Part shown: positions 10,984 through 24,074 of the stretch, piece after piece
Layout: every line of letters starts with the position of its first letter
How positions within the stretch are numbered: the stretch's first letter is position 1
Notes under the pieces: generated by a model
Databases searched by the model: none
The model's input: only the letters and a program-made list of their open reading frames with translations
What the model was told of the DNA's origin: nothing
Translations under genes and position numbers: made by a program
Assembly (NCBI RefSeq): GCF_035582795.1
Contig: NW_027445436.1
Coordinates: 4,152,770-4,216,769, forward strand
DNA: 64,000 nucleotides
Source of the DNA: Mycteria americana
Lineage: Eukaryota > Chordata > Aves > Ciconiiformes > Ciconiidae
Reading direction: 5' to 3'

Positions 10984-13959
10984 GTGCCATGGTTAGAGGG
11001 AGCGGCTGCCAGCGAGGACACTCGGCCTGAGTCCTCGAGATGTGCGGGGTACGCTTGGGCACAGCCGAAGTCGAGCGGAGTTGAGCCAGGGGATACTGAG
11101 GCAACGGGAGGCAAGAGGGAAACGCCAGTGAAACGCCTCAAAGCACGCAAGGGGTGTTTTTCTGTGAAGGAGACACGGATGACAGCCCAGCTGAAGTGCC
11201 TCTACACCAACACACGCAGCATGGGTAACAAGCAGGAGGAGCTGGAAGCCATTGTACATCAGGAAAACTATGATATGGTGGCCATCACGGAAACGTGGTG
11301 GGGTGACTCGCACAACTGGAGTGCGGCGATGGATGGCTATAAACTCTTCAGGAGGGATAGGCGAGGCAGGAGAGGTGGTGGGGTAGCCCTGTATGTCAGG
11401 GAGTGTCTGGATAGTTTAGAGCTCGATGATGGTGATGATAGGGTGGAGTGTCTATGGGTAAGAATCAGGGGGAAGGCCAACAAGGCAGATATTGTGGTGG
11501 GAGTCTGTTACAGACCCCCCAACCAGGATGAGGAGACAGATGAACTATTCTATAAGCAGCTGGGTGAAGCCTCACGATCGCTAGCCCTTGTTCTTGTGGG
11601 GGACTTCAACCTGCCGGATGTCTGCTGGAAATACAATACAGCAGAGAGGAACCAGTCCAGGAGGTTCCTGGAGTGTGTGGCAGATAACTTCCTGACGCAG
11701 CTGGTGAGTGAGCCAACGAGGGAAGGTGCCCCGCTGGACCTCTTCTTCACCAACACAGAAGGACTTGTGAGCGATGTGATGGTTGGAGGCTGTCTTGGGC
11801 AGAGCGATCATGAAATGATAGAGTTTTTGATACTTGGAGAAGAGGCGAGGGGGGTCAGCAAAACTGCCACCTTAGACTTCCGGAGGGCGGACTTCGGCCT
11901 GTTTAGGAGACTGGTCGAGAGAGTCCCCTGGGAGGCAGCCCTAAAGGGCAAAGGGGTCCAGGAAGGCTGGACATTCTTTAAGGAGGTAGTCCTAAAGCCA
12001 CAAGAGCAGGCTGTCCCCAGGTGTCGAAAGACGAGCCGGCAGGGAACAAGACCGGCCTGGCTGACTAGAGAGCTCTGGCTCGAACTCAGGAGAAAGAGGA
12101 GAGTCTATGACCTCTGGAAGAAGGGGCAGGCAACTCAGGAGGACTACAAAGGTGTAGCGAGGCTGTGCAGGGAGAAAACTAGAAGGGCCAAAGCTGAGTT
12201 AGAGCTCAGTCTGGCTGCTGCTATAAAAGACAACAAAAAACACTTCTTCAAATACATTAGCAGCAAAAGGAGAGCTAAGGAGAATCTCCAGCCCCTAGTA
12301 GACGGGGGAGGGAACACAGTGACCAAGGATGAGGAAAAGGCTGAGGTACTTAATGCCTTCTTTGCCTCAGTCTTTATTAGCAGGGCCAATTGTTCTATGG
12401 GTGCCCAGCCCCCGGAATTGGAAGATAGGGACGGGGACCAGAATGGAGCCCCCATAATCCAGGGGGAAATGGTGAGTGACCTGCTGCACCACTTAGACAC
12501 TCACAAGTCTATGGGGCCTGATGAGATCCACCCAAGAGTACTGAGGGAACTGGCAGATGTGCTCACCAAGCCCCTTTCCATCATTTACCAGCAGTCCTGG
12601 CTAACTGGGGAAGTCCCTGCTGACTGGAGATTAGCAAATGTGACACCCATCTTCAAGAAGGGCCGGAAGGAGGACCCGGGGAACTACAGGCCTGTCATCC
12701 TGACCTCGGTGCCGGGGAAGCTGATGGAGCAGATCATCCTGAGTGCCATCACACGGCATGTAGAGAATAACCAAGGGATCAAGCCCAGCCAGCATGGGTT
12801 CAGGAAAGGCAGGTCCTGCTTGACCAACCTGATCTCCTTCTATGACAAGGTGACCTGCCTAGTGGATGAGGGAAAGGCTGTGGATGTTGTCTATCTAGAC
12901 TTCAGGAAAGCCTTTGACACGGTCTCCCACAGCATTCTCCTGGAGAAACTGGCTGCTCATGGCTTGGACGGGTGTACTCTTTGCTGGGTAAAGAACTGGC
13001 TGGACAGCCGGGCCCAAAGAGTGGTGGTGAATGGAGTTTACTCCAGTTGGCGGCCGGTCACAAGCGGTGTTCCCCAGGGCTCGGTGTTGGGGCCAGTTCT
13101 GTTTAACATCTTTATCAATGATCTGGACGAAGGGATCGAGTGTACTCTCAGTAAGTTTGCAGACGACACCAAGTTGTGTGGGAGTGTTGATCTGCTGGAG
13201 GGTAGGCAGGCTCTGCAGAGGGACCTGGACAGGCTGGATGGATGGGCCGAGGTCAACTGTATGAGGTTTAACAAGGCCAAGTGCAAGGTCCTGCACTTGG
13301 GCCACAGCAACCCCATGCAACGCTACAGGCTTGGGGAAGAGTGGCTGGAAAGCTGCCTGGCAGAGAAGGACCTGGGGGTGTTTGTTGACAGCCGCCTGAA
13401 TATGAGCCAGCAGTGTGCCCAGGCAGCCAAGAAAGCCAATGGCATCCTGGCTTGTATCAAAAATAGCGTGGCCAGCAGGACTAGGGAAGTGATTGTGCCC
13501 CTGTACTCAGCACTGGTGAGGCCGCACCTCGAATACTGTGTTCAGTTTTGGGCCCCCCACTACAAGAGGGATATTGAGGTACTGGAGCGTGTGCAGAGAA
13601 GGGCAACGAAGCTGGTGAAGGGTCTGGAGCACAAGTCTTATGAGGAGCGGCTGAGGGAGCTGGGACTGTTTAGCCTGGAGAAAAGGAGGCTGAGGGGAGA
13701 CCTTATCGCTCTCTTCAACTACCTGAAAGGAGGTTGTAGAGAGGTAGGGGTCGGTCTCTTCTCCCAGGTAACAAGTGATAGGACAAGAGGAAATGGCCTC
13801 AAGTTGAGCCAGGGGAGGTTTAGACTGGATATTAGGAAATTTTTCTTCACCGAGAGGGTTATCAAGCATTGGAACAGGCTGCCCAGGGAAGTGGTTGAGT
13901 CGCCATCCCTGGAGGTATTTAAAGGACGTTTGGATGAGGTGCTTAGGGACATGGTGTAG
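10984..13959 (+). CDS. CR1 ORF2: endonuclease and reverse transcriptase
   Basis: A 991-codon frame without stops. The conserved part starts near codon 65 ([18 protein letters not shown]); the 10984 ATG is simply the first in the open frame. An APE-type endonuclease spans about residues 70-290, with [17 protein letters not shown] and QSDHEM supplying the catalytic N, E, D/N and D/H positions. Reverse transcriptase spans about 480-780, with [44 protein letters not shown] and the active-site FADD. A C-terminal CR1 domain follows ([19 protein letters not shown] and [15 protein letters not shown]). It would nick target DNA and copy CR1 RNA at the break in the nucleus. All catalytic motifs I can name are present. 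Confidence 0.95.
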   Translation: MPWLEGAAASEDTRPESSRCAGYAWAQPKSSGVEPGDTEATGGKRETPVKRLKARKGCFSVKETRMTAQLKCLYTNTRSMGNKQEELEAIVHQENYDMVAITETWWGDSHNWSAAMDGYKLFRRDRRGRRGGGVALYVRECLDSLELDDGDDRVECLWVRIRGKANKADIVVGVCYRPPNQDEETDELFYKQLGEASRSLALVLVGDFNLPDVCWKYNTAERNQSRRFLECVADNFLTQLVSEPTREGAPLDLFFTNTEGLVSDVMVGGCLGQSDHEMIEFLILGEEARGVSKTATLDFRRADFGLFRRLVERVPWEAALKGKGVQEGWTFFKEVVLKPQEQAVPRCRKTSRQGTRPAWLTRELWLELRRKRRVYDLWKKGQATQEDYKGVARLCREKTRRAKAELELSLAAAIKDNKKHFFKYISSKRRAKENLQPLVDGGGNTVTKDEEKAEVLNAFFASVFISRANCSMGAQPPELEDRDGDQNGAPIIQGEMVSDLLHHLDTHKSMGPDEIHPRVLRELADVLTKPLSIIYQQSWLTGEVPADWRLANVTPIFKKGRKEDPGNYRPVILTSVPGKLMEQIILSAITRHVENNQGIKPSQHGFRKGRSCLTNLISFYDKVTCLVDEGKAVDVVYLDFRKAFDTVSHSILLEKLAAHGLDGCTLCWVKNWLDSRAQRVVVNGVYSSWRPVTSGVPQGSVLGPVLFNIFINDLDEGIECTLSKFADDTKLCGSVDLLEGRQALQRDLDRLDGWAEVNCMRFNKAKCKVLHLGHSNPMQRYRLGEEWLESCLAEKDLGVFVDSRLNMSQQCAQAAKKANGILACIKNSVASRTREVIVPLYSALVRPHLEYCVQFWAPHYKRDIEVLERVQRRATKLVKGLEHKSYEERLRELGLFSLEKRRLRGDLIALFNYLKGGCREVGVGLFSQVTSDRTRGNGLKLSQGRFRLDIRKFFFTERVIKHWNRLPREVVESPSLEVFKGRLDEVLRDMV

Positions 13960-14372
13960 TGGTGGTTTTGGCAGTGTTAGGTTTATGGTTGGACTCGATG
14001 ATCTTAAAGGTCTTTTCCAACCTATATGATTCTGTGATTCTGTGATTATTACCACGAACATCCCCCCTTCCTCCTCCTTTCCCTGAGCTTTTATTGCTGA
14101 GCACATCATATGGTATGGAATATCCCTTTTGGTCATTTTGGGTCAGCTGTCTTGGCTACGTCCCCTCCCAACCTCTTGCCCACCCCCAGCCTACTCACTC
14201 TGGGGGAGGCAGGCGAGAGAGAGAAAGCCTTGATGCTGTGCAAGCACTGTTCAGCAGCAGCAGCTAAAACATTGGTTTGTTATCAACACTGTTTTAGCCA
14301 TCGATGCAAAGCACAGCACCATACGGGCTACTATGAAGAAATTTAACTCCATCCCAGCCAGACCTAGGTGAC

Positions 14373-17339
14373 TAAGAGGAAGTTTATGCAGGCAAAACAC
14401 AATTTAAGAATAGCAGGGATAAAGGGCATAATTTCAGAGAAAGCTCCTCCCTAAGTTGGATCTACTTTGGAGGTGGCTTTTCATACACTATGCTAAAGTA
14501 CAAGAACATAGCAAGTACTGTCCTCAAGCACTCTCCCAGGCTACAACCATCTGAGGCCTAGGGTTTCCCTGAGGCCTGTGCTTCATTCTATACATTTAGT
14601 TGGCTCTTTGAAGTTCACCAATTCATATAACTGCGCAGACAAGGCTCTCTGTGTACGAGGTGATCACAGCATGGCTATCAGCTGCCAGTCTGATACAAAA
14701 ATGGAAATGCAGTTTCAGGATGTACCAGAAGAGCTAGTTCCAGTAGAGAAGAAACATTGTACAAAGCTCTGGTCAGATCTCGCCTACCGTATTGTATAAA
14801 TTTCTGAAACTCAATCAGAACGGGGTGGAAAGGCTCTCTGTTTCCTCAAAAGAAGGGATATTCTATCAAATTACTAAAGTGAGTAAGACTGTTCTTTAAT
14901 AATGTACCAAAGTATAGACTGCAGGTAGAGGAAGAAATATTCAAGAACTACTTGAGCTGAATGACACACTAGGAAAAAATAAATTGAGTATGAAAAAAAA
15001 GATTCCCAGCTGTTACATCCAATTTTTTTTTAAATAGTCTTCTAATGGGAACAATAGGAGGAAAAGAAAAACCCCAAAAATCTAGATATATTTAAAATGG
15101 AGCTAGATAAACTCACAACGAAACATTATGTGATTTGCCTGCAATAGAAGGGTCCTGGATTCAGTTATGTAGCATGTTCTTTTTAGTTCTCTGTTCTTAA
15201 ATAAAACATAGACCACCACACAGAAAAGTCATAAAATTTCAGAAAAACATTATAGTGGGCCTTCCAACCTAAAAAGTTGAGTTTATGGCTGGAAGGTCTT
15301 TGACTCCAATTTCATCTTCCTTTTTTAACCAGAGAAAACAGTCAAGCAAAGCCTTCTGTTCCACCATCTACCTTCCTCCACTGTCGACATTCCTCCCCTT
15401 TCTTACTTTCTCTCTTCCTGTCATTTTTTGCCAGTCTTTCATTCTATGTCACCAGTTCTAACTTCTGTAACTTCCTGAAGTTTTACCAAGAAGCAACAAA
15501 ATTCACCAGTAACTCTTATTCCTACTTTTTATAGTTATCAGTTCCTTCACATCTTCAGTGAAAATTACGAACCTTGTTACAGAAGGCAAGGAGGCGTAGC
15601 AGAGGCCCAAGAGCAGTCTGCAAATCAAGATGATAACGCTGTTACAATGTTCGTGCAGAATGTATTGTTTGCAGAATAACATCACAGAACCTCCATAAAA
15701 AGAAAATTGTTAAAATCTTGCCGAATTTAATGGAACACCTTTGCCTTCTCATTTAGGAAAGTAGTCTACCTACTTTTAAGATTTATTTCCTGATAATGTA
15801 CACACTGCAGTGATACAGGAAACCACATGGAACTACCATCTCATCTTGTAAATGCTTCTACTTAGCCTGAGTTTCTACAGTTCTTTCCAGTTTCATTATT
15901 CCTCAGAGATGGTAAAAAAACCACTAAGACAATTTGTTCTCTTTTGATGTCCTTAAAGAAAATAATTTATTCAGAGAGCTGTTTTTCTATAGGGATAGAA
16001 ACAGGACATGCTTCCTGAAAAAAAGGATGCCTTGTGTATTATCTGCAACCACTTCTACTAGAGGACATACATATGTGAACAGAGAAAATTATGTAAAGCA
16101 CATGTCTATGTCACAGGAGGCAAGTTCTGCAAGTAGTCTAGCCACAATGCCACAGCACTCTGTGTATGTTAATTTATCATGTCATAGATATAATTTGCAT
16201 CCTATATAAATGCCATACAAAAATCAGAAGCAGAACGAAAACAAAGATAAAGGTACTGCTAAGGGAAAAAGACTTTATGATAAACTTCCTCATACTCTGT
16301 ACTATTAAAACAGTAACAATTTTTATTGTCTCTGTTTAATTTTTTCCCTATTTGGGGGTTTTAACCTAGATTAAATAGTTTATATTCACAAAAATATTGT
16401 ACTATGCTTCCTATGTCTGTACTACAAGGCAATCTGCAGTAGGAAGCACATGAAAACTCCAAGAATATCTCCTTCATTGGAAGAAAACCTTAAAACCACA
16501 CACATAAAAAGGTATATGTTGCAGATATGTCAAGAAGTCTTTTATAGATTTAGACTATACTATAAATGGTGAACAATTGGAGGTAGTCACACAGCAAACT
16601 TGTACTGACTTTTGAAACTAAATGCAGTACAAAGTGTATTCAGCACATAACAATAATATTGCAAACACAGATAATTGTATACGCAACATTTATTTGACAT
16701 AGTATCACATTTATGATCTTTATAATGCATATTTAGATAAAACTATTACTCATGAGCAATTATGAACAAGATTTAACTAACCTTATTATAAAAATATGTC
16801 TATTTTCTCAAAATAGATGCTCTTGGTAATCCTTTCATCCTTTCACATGTACACAGTAGTTATTTATTACAGCACCATATCACTACAGCTTCATTTTACA
16901 TTTCACTTCTACTTGGGAAAAGGAGTCCCACACAAGTCATTTCCCCATCAAGTAGAGGTAATCTGGTTCTCTTTCACAGATGCAGTCAACCAGAATAGAC
17001 AAGTTTACTTAGATAAAACATGCCACGGTAAATGATGACACATGATCTCCACCTACTGAGGTCTTGTTTGCTCACTAATGGAAAGCTAGGACTGATTATG
17101 TGTGGAGAATGATTTACATTCATGGGACAGATTACAGCACAATCTCTCCTGGTCCTGAAAAATGTGCTTCTGCAGCAACAGAAGACAGTCTGTTATAAAC
17201 GTCAAATACAGGATTACAAAGCAGTGAACGGAGATTTTGGACTTGAACTTCAGTGCACAATCCTAACATCTGCCCACTAGCTGTGTAGCAAAATCAAGAT
17301 AATAGGAAAATCTCCAAAAGGACAGCCAAGTCGTTTTTC
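14373..17339. other. Noncoding, PRR16 intron 1
   Basis: A/T-rich single-copy-looking sequence. Short open frames (for example 14578-14799 and 15934-16209) show no recognisable domain or splice context. No repeat of the families seen elsewhere in the window was noticed. Confidence 0.6.
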
Positions 17340-18680
17340 TTCAGCTACAGCCTTTCGCTGCTTATGAACATCCCCGCGGTAAGAGGCAGGGGCAGACTTC
17401 GCCGCGCCGGTGCCGCCGAGCCGTGCAAGGACCCTTCGCCCCGGGCGGCGGGTGCGGGGGGGGGGGGTGTCCAGCACCCCACAGCCCCCGTCAGACAAGA
17501 GGTCCGAACCGGGCTGCAGCCTGGGGGTGAATATGGGGTTACCCCGTGCAACTGAAAAGTTAATTTGCTGGCGCCGGAAAGGAAGTCGCGCCTACCGCCT
17601 CTCCCACCTCCAGGAAGCCGGCACGGCGCAGCCCAGAAGCCGGCAGGGTTGTAGGTCCCGCAGCTCTCCGAAACACCCTCCCGTGTTTTGGCAGCCGGCA
17701 AAAAATTCCGAAGCGGTGCGCCAAGGTGGGGAGCCCCCGGGAGGAGACGCCTAGCAGCCGGGAGCACCCTGCCCGGCCCCTAGGGGCGCAGCTCCACGGC
17801 CCCGTGGGGGGTGGCTGCACCGCCCAGCGCCCAGCACAGACTAATTGCTAGGCCCGCGGGGAAGAAGTGATGAAACGAGCCTGTGGTGGGTGACCGAGCT
17901 CCGGTGGGAGCGGAGCCCACGCCCGTAGGGGGTGCTCGTCCTCCATGGAGCAGATGGTGGGGGTCTGCCCCGCGCAGCCCGCCTCCCCCGGCGTTTCTCA
18001 CCTCCTTAACTTCCTCTTTCAGGTCCCCCAAGACTAATTCCAAATCCTCCACGATGTTCTTGATCTGCTCCTTCACCTTGGCTTTGGAGGCTGCCGGCGG
18101 CCTTTCGGACGGCGACGAGCAGGAGGATGCGGTCCTCTTGGACTGGGCAGACATCCTTCAGAGCAGCCTGGCACAGCCAGGAGGGCACGCACGTAAAGAG
18201 AGCGCGGCAGCTGCCGGCCGCTCGGCCCAGTCCCTCCGACTCCTAAAGTCGCCGGGGCCGCCGCGTTGCACCGCGCTCTGCCAGGTGGCCGCACTGTGCA
18301 GATGCCATCGGCTCCCGGGAGCGGCGCGAGGGGCCCGGCTGCAGTCTGCTGCGCCTCGCTCCACCCGCACGGACACTAGACCTGGAAGAGGGACCGAAGG
18401 AGGAAGCGCTCACGGCATCGTCCTCGCCCGTACTCCCAGGGGAAGAGAGGGAAGGAGAAGGAGGCAGGATGACTCCTCCAGAAGAAGCGCTCTCCCCCCC
18501 CCGCATCATCGTCGTCGTCCCTGCCCGACAGCCCGCTGGGGCGAGTGCACGGCTCTGTATCATCGGGGAGACCCCCTCGGTGCTCTCCAGACACGGGGAC
18601 AAGTTACACCAGTTCTGCCAGAGAAAAATATTTACACACCAAAACAGCCCCCCAAAATGTAGCACTCCTAATTGCTGGCT
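17340..18680. promoter_or_regulatory. PRR16: CpG-island promoter region of PRR16
   Basis: This is the only long G/C- and CpG-rich block in the window: many CCGCCG, GGCGG and CGCG clusters and a run of 13 G near 17458-17470. It surrounds PRR16 exon 1 and probably contains the transcription start and 5' UTR on the minus strand, to the right of 18154. Flanking DNA on both sides is A/T-rich. Several long shadow frames (such as 17883-18662 plus) are by-products of the G/C content. Confidence 0.75.
18002..18154 (-). CDS. PRR16: PRR16 (Largen) coding exon 1, diverged copy
   Basis: The minus-strand ATG at 18154 opens 51 codons (MSAQSKRTASSCSS... to ...VLGDLKEEVKE), followed by a GTGAG splice donor at 18001-17997. 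The order Ser-rich start, PPAASKAKVKEQIK, IVEDLELVLGDLK is the N-terminus of PRR16/Largen, a proline-rich cytosolic protein reported to increase cell size by promoting translation of selected mRNAs. From memory the vertebrate protein has D-V-A-K-E-L-K-E after GDLK. Here three codons are missing and the remainder reads EEVKE; an Ile in KEQIKIIVED is Asn. The exon is open with a good donor, so it could still be expressed, but the deletion hits the conserved coiled-coil start. It is tentatively a W gametolog or degenerating duplicate. Later exons would lie left of this window. Confidence 0.85.
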
Positions 18681-18689
18681 CATAGCAAA

Positions 18690-21600
18690 ACTCCAGATGA
18701 AGAACAGAATAGTGCTGCCTGTTTCTGGTGCAAAAAGTCAGTAATGGAGGTGATGCTCCCACAACTGCACTGTGGAGTAACTATTCTGGAGAAGGGAAAT
18801 TCTGTGTTTTCCCATCACAGCTGCAGAGAATTGCAAATTCTCGGGAACACGTTCAGAGCTGAGGTAAGTAAGTACAGCCACTTTGTTTGAATGACTGGTG
18901 AATGAGACATTCGGATATCCACTGAAAACGTTATTTCCTGGAAAATGACTGGCATCGCTTTTAAAAGAAGCATTAGATAAAATGTACGTACTGATATGCA
19001 TCACTGTGCAACTGAAATTTTAACGATAGGTTATATAGGTCCTGAGAGACTGCTAGAAATTATTTGACTGATTCCAGGTAAATTGATTGTAGGAATTTGC
19101 AAGGAGATTGTTTTATAGAAAATATTGTTTAAAATAAAAAATTATAGCAGAAAAGCATTAATGTCCACATTAATAACAGATAATATTAAATTATGTAATA
19201 ATTAGTGAACACACTGAATAAGAGAAGGAGCACATCTTTTCATTTATAATTTTCTGAATGTAGTAGTATGGAAAATTCCTATTGACATCTCTTAGTAATT
19301 GGGTCTATAGCATTATGGGCCCAGTTCTGTGAGGCATGGACAGAACCAGTGTGTTCTCATGCTGTAGCTTGGAGAACAGTCAGTACTTCAAAGGACTACT
19401 TGGCACTCACAGAATCCAGTCTTATGTTCATCAGTAATGGATCCATCCCATTTATGTTTCTGGCTTTTAATATAATTTGAATCTGGGGAGCAGGGGAGGA
19501 AGTAGCAGAGATTCATTGTCTGTCAACAGATAATTCACCAATCTAAAATGAAGGCCTTGAATGTATGAATGTTCACCTTTGCTTTATTGTGCATGACACA
19601 GAACAATTTGGTTTTCAATTGCAGTAACTGGAGTGGGCTTTAAGATAGAGACTGTATAAATCTGCTGTAGGCCTGCAAATTAAAGAATTGCATTTTTTAC
19701 CTTTGTATTCTTACTGGTGTACTCTATTTTACCTTTCCATAGCCCTTTTCCATGTTTGGGTTACTCAGGCATTTCTCTTGCGTTGGACTATTCTGATTTA
19801 GATGCTTTAGGAAACAATCTAGACAGTGTTTTTTTGTGCTCCAGATGTTTGCAATAATGTACTACTGAAGTGAATGCCAGTGGTGAAGGGATACTCTTTC
19901 ACAGGAAACACTTTGCATCTGGCATCAATAGCTCCTTAGGGGAAAAAAGGTACAAATTTGTTAGCTGACAGTTAACCAGTAAAAAAAACCCTAAGCATGG
20001 CAAAGTATATAAGTTTCAGTAACTGATTTTGAAAACCAAGCATAATAAATGACTAATATAAACTGTTGCTTTCGGATTACTACAGAAACATTTTCAACCA
20101 TTATTCTCCTTTCATTCTTACAACCTGTTTGCTTTTTCATTTTAAATGGGGAAAAAAAAGAAACTTCCACTCTTTCCAAGCAATTATGCGGAATGTATGC
20201 AAGAGAAAAAAAATACATTTCATATTACATTATTCCTATACTTTGAAAACATTTTTGACCAATATTTGCAAGAGAGAGACGATAAGCATGGTATAATCAT
20301 GTTTTTCTTCTTCTGACCCACTTCCTGTTTATTTGTTGTCATATATAACATTGTATCGATAGCCATTAGCATTAAGATAGCCATTTTGTTAATTCTCTCC
20401 ACCAAAAGAATGGATGTTGAACTTTGAGTGTTTACTGTGAGAACAAATATATTTCTGCATGTTTCAAGGATGCATATATATACAGTTCAGTTGTCTTAGT
20501 CTCCCAGATGAAATTAATAGTGGGGTTTTTTGTTTGTTTTGGGTTTTTTTGTTTGCTTGCCTATCTGTGGCTCACTGTGGAAGCAAAGCATTGCACAGAG
20601 AATGATTTACACAATCTTAGAAGTCATTTATAATCTGTATAACACAAATGGAGAAAGTTCATACAACTTGGACAAAGTTCATGATATCATAGCACCTCTA
20701 GGTGCTTGTATTCTGACTGCATTCAGTTTTATTATGGTGTCCTACTAATTCTGTAGGTAGTAATGGGTGGAATTTTACAATGAAAACTGGATCCTCATTG
20801 AATTAAAGTCACAGAAATAATTGATATACACACTTTTTATAAGATACTCCATTTATTTTTCTAGGTATTGTAGGACTGGTTTGCAGAAAATAAGTAATTT
20901 AAATCTCTTCTCTTGTGCATTTCTCAGAGCTTATGACATCTGGGGACAAATATCACTAGTTTGAAATTTGACACAGAAAAGCCCACTGCACTTTAGTGCC
21001 TGATGAATATTCCAGACAGAGGATGATTCAAAGAGGGCTTAGTTTCAGCAAGTTTATCTTCCAGCTGAGTAGTATTTCTTACTTCCCTGTGAAGAGGTAA
21101 TAAATCTTGGGAGTTGGCATTCCGGTCCAGACACCTGATACGGATTGTTCTTTCAACTGGATTAACTAATGTGACACTCCATCCTGAGCAAATGGATGGA
21201 ACTGGAACATCATGAGTTACCCACAGAAGACATTTTATTCATATTTAATAGAGAAATTCTTGCATGCATTTGTTAAGTTAGGCCAAAATAGCTAAGTGAT
21301 TTTTTTCCATAGCATCACTCCACCAAGGAAATTGCCAGCTAAGAAAAGTAACTTTTATTGCCACCCTGATTATGCACATTGCAAACAATATGCAATGTAA
21401 ATAGATTTGAATTCCATAAAACTCTGCTTTACTTCTTAAGCAGAATCACATACTCTAAGCTGGGTGTTCAGTTTCTTAAAATCTTAGCTCCATACTTAGA
21501 CTTCTGCTGTACAAATAATCTGCCCTGTACCATCTTTACCAATATGTAAATCCTTATGAGAAATATGTGTGTGGATTACATACTTGACTGAAAGCACAGT

Positions 21601-22864
21601 ATGACTAGTTACATACCATACATATGGTATTCCTGATTATAAATCAGTAAGAAAAATGTTATAGTAGTAAGACAAGAACTTGGTGCAAATGGTGACATTG
21701 CCTTAATCCTGACTTCCATTATATTTGCCAGTTATTGCATGGAAATGAGCAAACTTAATTCAGAAGTATCAAGTTTCTTTTTTTGTGATCTGGAGGGTTT
21801 TTTTAAGGGAATATTTTTTTGTTTTTAAAGAAGTGAAATAACATGATGGCATTTAATTATACTACACTTTAGAAAGTGCGTTTATTTTTTTCCCCTTTAA
21901 CTGAAGGCAGAGACTTTTATTTTAGTCTCTACCTTAATGAACTAAAACGCTATATATTGGAGCGTAAACAGCCAGTATGACTTTCTCAGCATAGTTGTCA
22001 AATAGTTAAGAATTAAGAAAAGAACATCATATTAATTTAAATATAGGAGCATATTCATTTTGGAAAGAGATTATTCCACTATTCTCTTGGGATAGAAAAG
22101 ATAAAAGATCAAAACCCATGTTTAACAAGTACATGAAAGCAAAGTTAGTGGCACTGTACTATAGCTTAACCTATTTTTAAAAATTTAATCTATGATTAAT
22201 TTTGAACATTTTAATGAATATTTTAATTAGCATGTGTCCAGTACGCAAGCCCATGGCAACTGAATTAAGCTTTCTCCCACAATATTTTTTTTTGGATGAA
22301 AAAATAAAGGTTTAATGTTTCAGTGCTTCCCTATATTGTATCAGTGCTGCCGAATATTTCCTTTAGGGAAAAATTCAAAATAAGAATAGAAAATAAATTA
22401 AGGTTTCATTTTAACATTTCAAACTTATTGATTTAGTTTATCTAGGTAGCTTTTTGTTTGGTAAATTCTTTCATTTTGTTTTGAAAATGTAAAAATGTTT
22501 AAAACGTAACATCATGAATAAAAATACCTTTTCTGCTGTAGAAGACTCTTTTCAACTTTTATCTTTGATAAATAGTATAAAACCCAAACAAAATAGCTTC
22601 AACAGGCAACAGGAAATTATTTTTTAATTCATCTATCTGAAATGCTAATGACTTGGGAAATATGGGATACAGTTCTACATATATAATTTGCAAACTGCTC
22701 ATTTGGTTTCCATTGCCATACATGATTAAGTATGAAAGTTTTATAGTACTGTATGAGCTTCTCCCAAGTAGGTAAGTATTTGAGGCTTTTTGGTTTCTTT
22801 GTACATTATTGTTTCAGTTTTTAATAAGAGGCAAGTGACTAAATTTAAAAGTAATTACATTTAC
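18690..22864. other. Noncoding, upstream of PRR16
   Basis: A/T-rich DNA without recognisable LTR, CR1 or coding sequence. Minor homopolymer runs occur (for example at 20521-20550). Short frames here (such as 20424-20633) are judged random. Confidence 0.6.
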
Positions 22865-23205
22865 TGTTGTGGTTTAGCCCCAGTCGGCAATTAAGTACCA
22901 CACAGCCGCTTGCTCACCCTCCCCCTCTGGTGGGATGGGGGAGAGAATCAAAAGAGCAAAAGTAAGAAAACTCGTGGGTTGAGATAAGAACAGTTTAATA
23001 ATTGGAACACACACAAAAAAAAATAATAATTTGTAATGAGAAGAAAAACAACGAGAGACCAAGAGAGGAACAAAACCCAGGAAAAAACAAATGATACAAC
23101 CGCTCACCACCCGCTGACTGATGCCCAGCCAGTCCTGGAGCAGCGATCGCTAACCCCCGGCCAGCTCCTCCCAGTTTATATACTGAGCATGACGTCATAT
23201 GGTAT
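22865..23205 (-). mobile_element. ERVL-type LTR, left part; middle part at 23968-24074
   Basis: The LTR starts TGTTGTGGTTTAGCC and includes the A/T-rich polyadenylation-signal area (22990-23035). It reaches GACGTCATATGGTAT at 23205, where a solo LTR enters. It resumes GTATGGAATAGCCCTTTGG at 23968 and continues to CTTGACTAG at 24074, where ERV-A enters. The remaining end (TGCAGCAACAACTAAAACAT and onward in the copy at 61780) is absent from the far side of ERV-A. Confidence 0.85.
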
Positions 23206-23967
23206 TGAAAAGAGCTAAAATCCCCAAAGACAAAAAAGAAATGTTGTAAATATCTTGGTTGCTCAATGTTTCCTTTTAGTTTCCCTTTCACAAATAATTT
23301 AGCCTAGCTTGCCAGTATTGTTGGCCTTAAGTAAGGAAGCTTAGATAGTAGAATTGCTAACGAGCATTATTTATTTGACCTAATCATTAGAGTAAGAATG
23401 CTTTGCCTGTGTTAAATCCTTGGTTAGCTGAGATAGTTGCAATGTAGATAGATAAAAAGGAATTCTTCAGGCCCTGTGTCCCTGGAAAGGGCTGATAAGG
23501 AGAAACTACACAAGAACCACCTGGTTTTGGATATGCAAGGAAGGTATGAGCAAGACAAAGATGGACTGAGCATGCGTAAAGACAAAGTTCAGTCAGCGGT
23601 CAGAGTGATGAAGACTACTGACTTCCTCCAACGACCACCAGAGGATCCCTAACGACCACCTAAGGACTTAAGTACGCATGCGTCAGGGACATTTACATAT
23701 ATTAATGAGTTCCAAGAAATCTCATGTTTATATAAATTAATCTTATGAATATGTATATTTTGCAACATATAACCTCTGTGATCTTGCTTGTTTGTCGGAG
23801 CACTTATGGTGGAGCGATCCCCAGTGCTGCCCAGCGCTGTAATAAAGGACGCCTGCTTAATAGTAACTCCGTTGCTATTGAGTTTGATTTCGGGAACACT
23901 CTGAAACTCCAATTCACCTGTTGGGAGATTTGGATTTTAAAGGGTAGTCTCCACGAATTTTGTTTCA
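23206..23967 (+). mobile_element. Solo LTR of the ERV-C family nested in the ERVL LTR
   Basis: It starts TGAAAAGAGCTAAAATCCCC and follows the ERV-C LTR almost base for base for about 670 bp, including AATAAAGGACGCC in place of AATAAAGAATACC. The last 70 bases before TTTGTTTCA are not in ERV-C. GTAT at 23202-23205 and 23968-23971 forms a 4-bp target duplication, and the element has TG...CA ends. Confidence 0.85.
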
Positions 23968-24074
23968 GTATGGAATAGCCCTTTGGTCAGTTTGGGTCAA
24001 CTATCTTGGCTGTATCCCCTCCCAATTTCTTGTGCGCCTGGCAGAGCATGGGAAGCTGAAAAGTCCTTGACTAG

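Larger units (their letters stand above)
9354..14044 (+). mobile_element. Near full-length CR1 LINE
   Basis: This 4.7-kb element has a G/C-rich 5' UTR (9354-9809), an ORF1 with a single frame disturbance, an uninterrupted 991-codon ORF2, a short 3' UTR and the CR1 terminal repeat (two ATTCTGTG units). ATTATT flanks it at 9348-9353 and 14045-14050, a possible 6-bp target duplication, although CR1 insertions often lack one. Most CR1 copies are severely 5'-truncated, so a copy with 5' UTR and open ORF2 points to recent activity. It lies in PRR16 intron 1, antisense to that gene. Confidence 0.92.

Noticed and set aside
14578..14799. 73-codon plus-strand frame
   Set aside because: No domain, no codon bias visible and no splice signals; length expected by chance in this composition.
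17780..18001. Continuation of the PRR16 frame past 18002
   Set aside because: A GTGAG splice donor occurs exactly where homology to PRR16 ends; the downstream residues (glycine- and proline-rich) are intron.
17883..18662. 259-codon plus-strand frame in the CpG island
   Set aside because: Low-complexity Pro/Arg/Ala composition caused by high G/C, antisense to PRR16 exon 1, with no domain.
20424..20748. Small hydrophobic frames (69 and 72 codons) that could be a membrane peptide
   Set aside because: The hydrophobic run is from a T/G-rich low-complexity stretch (GTTTGTTTTGGG); no start context, splice context or homolog recognised.
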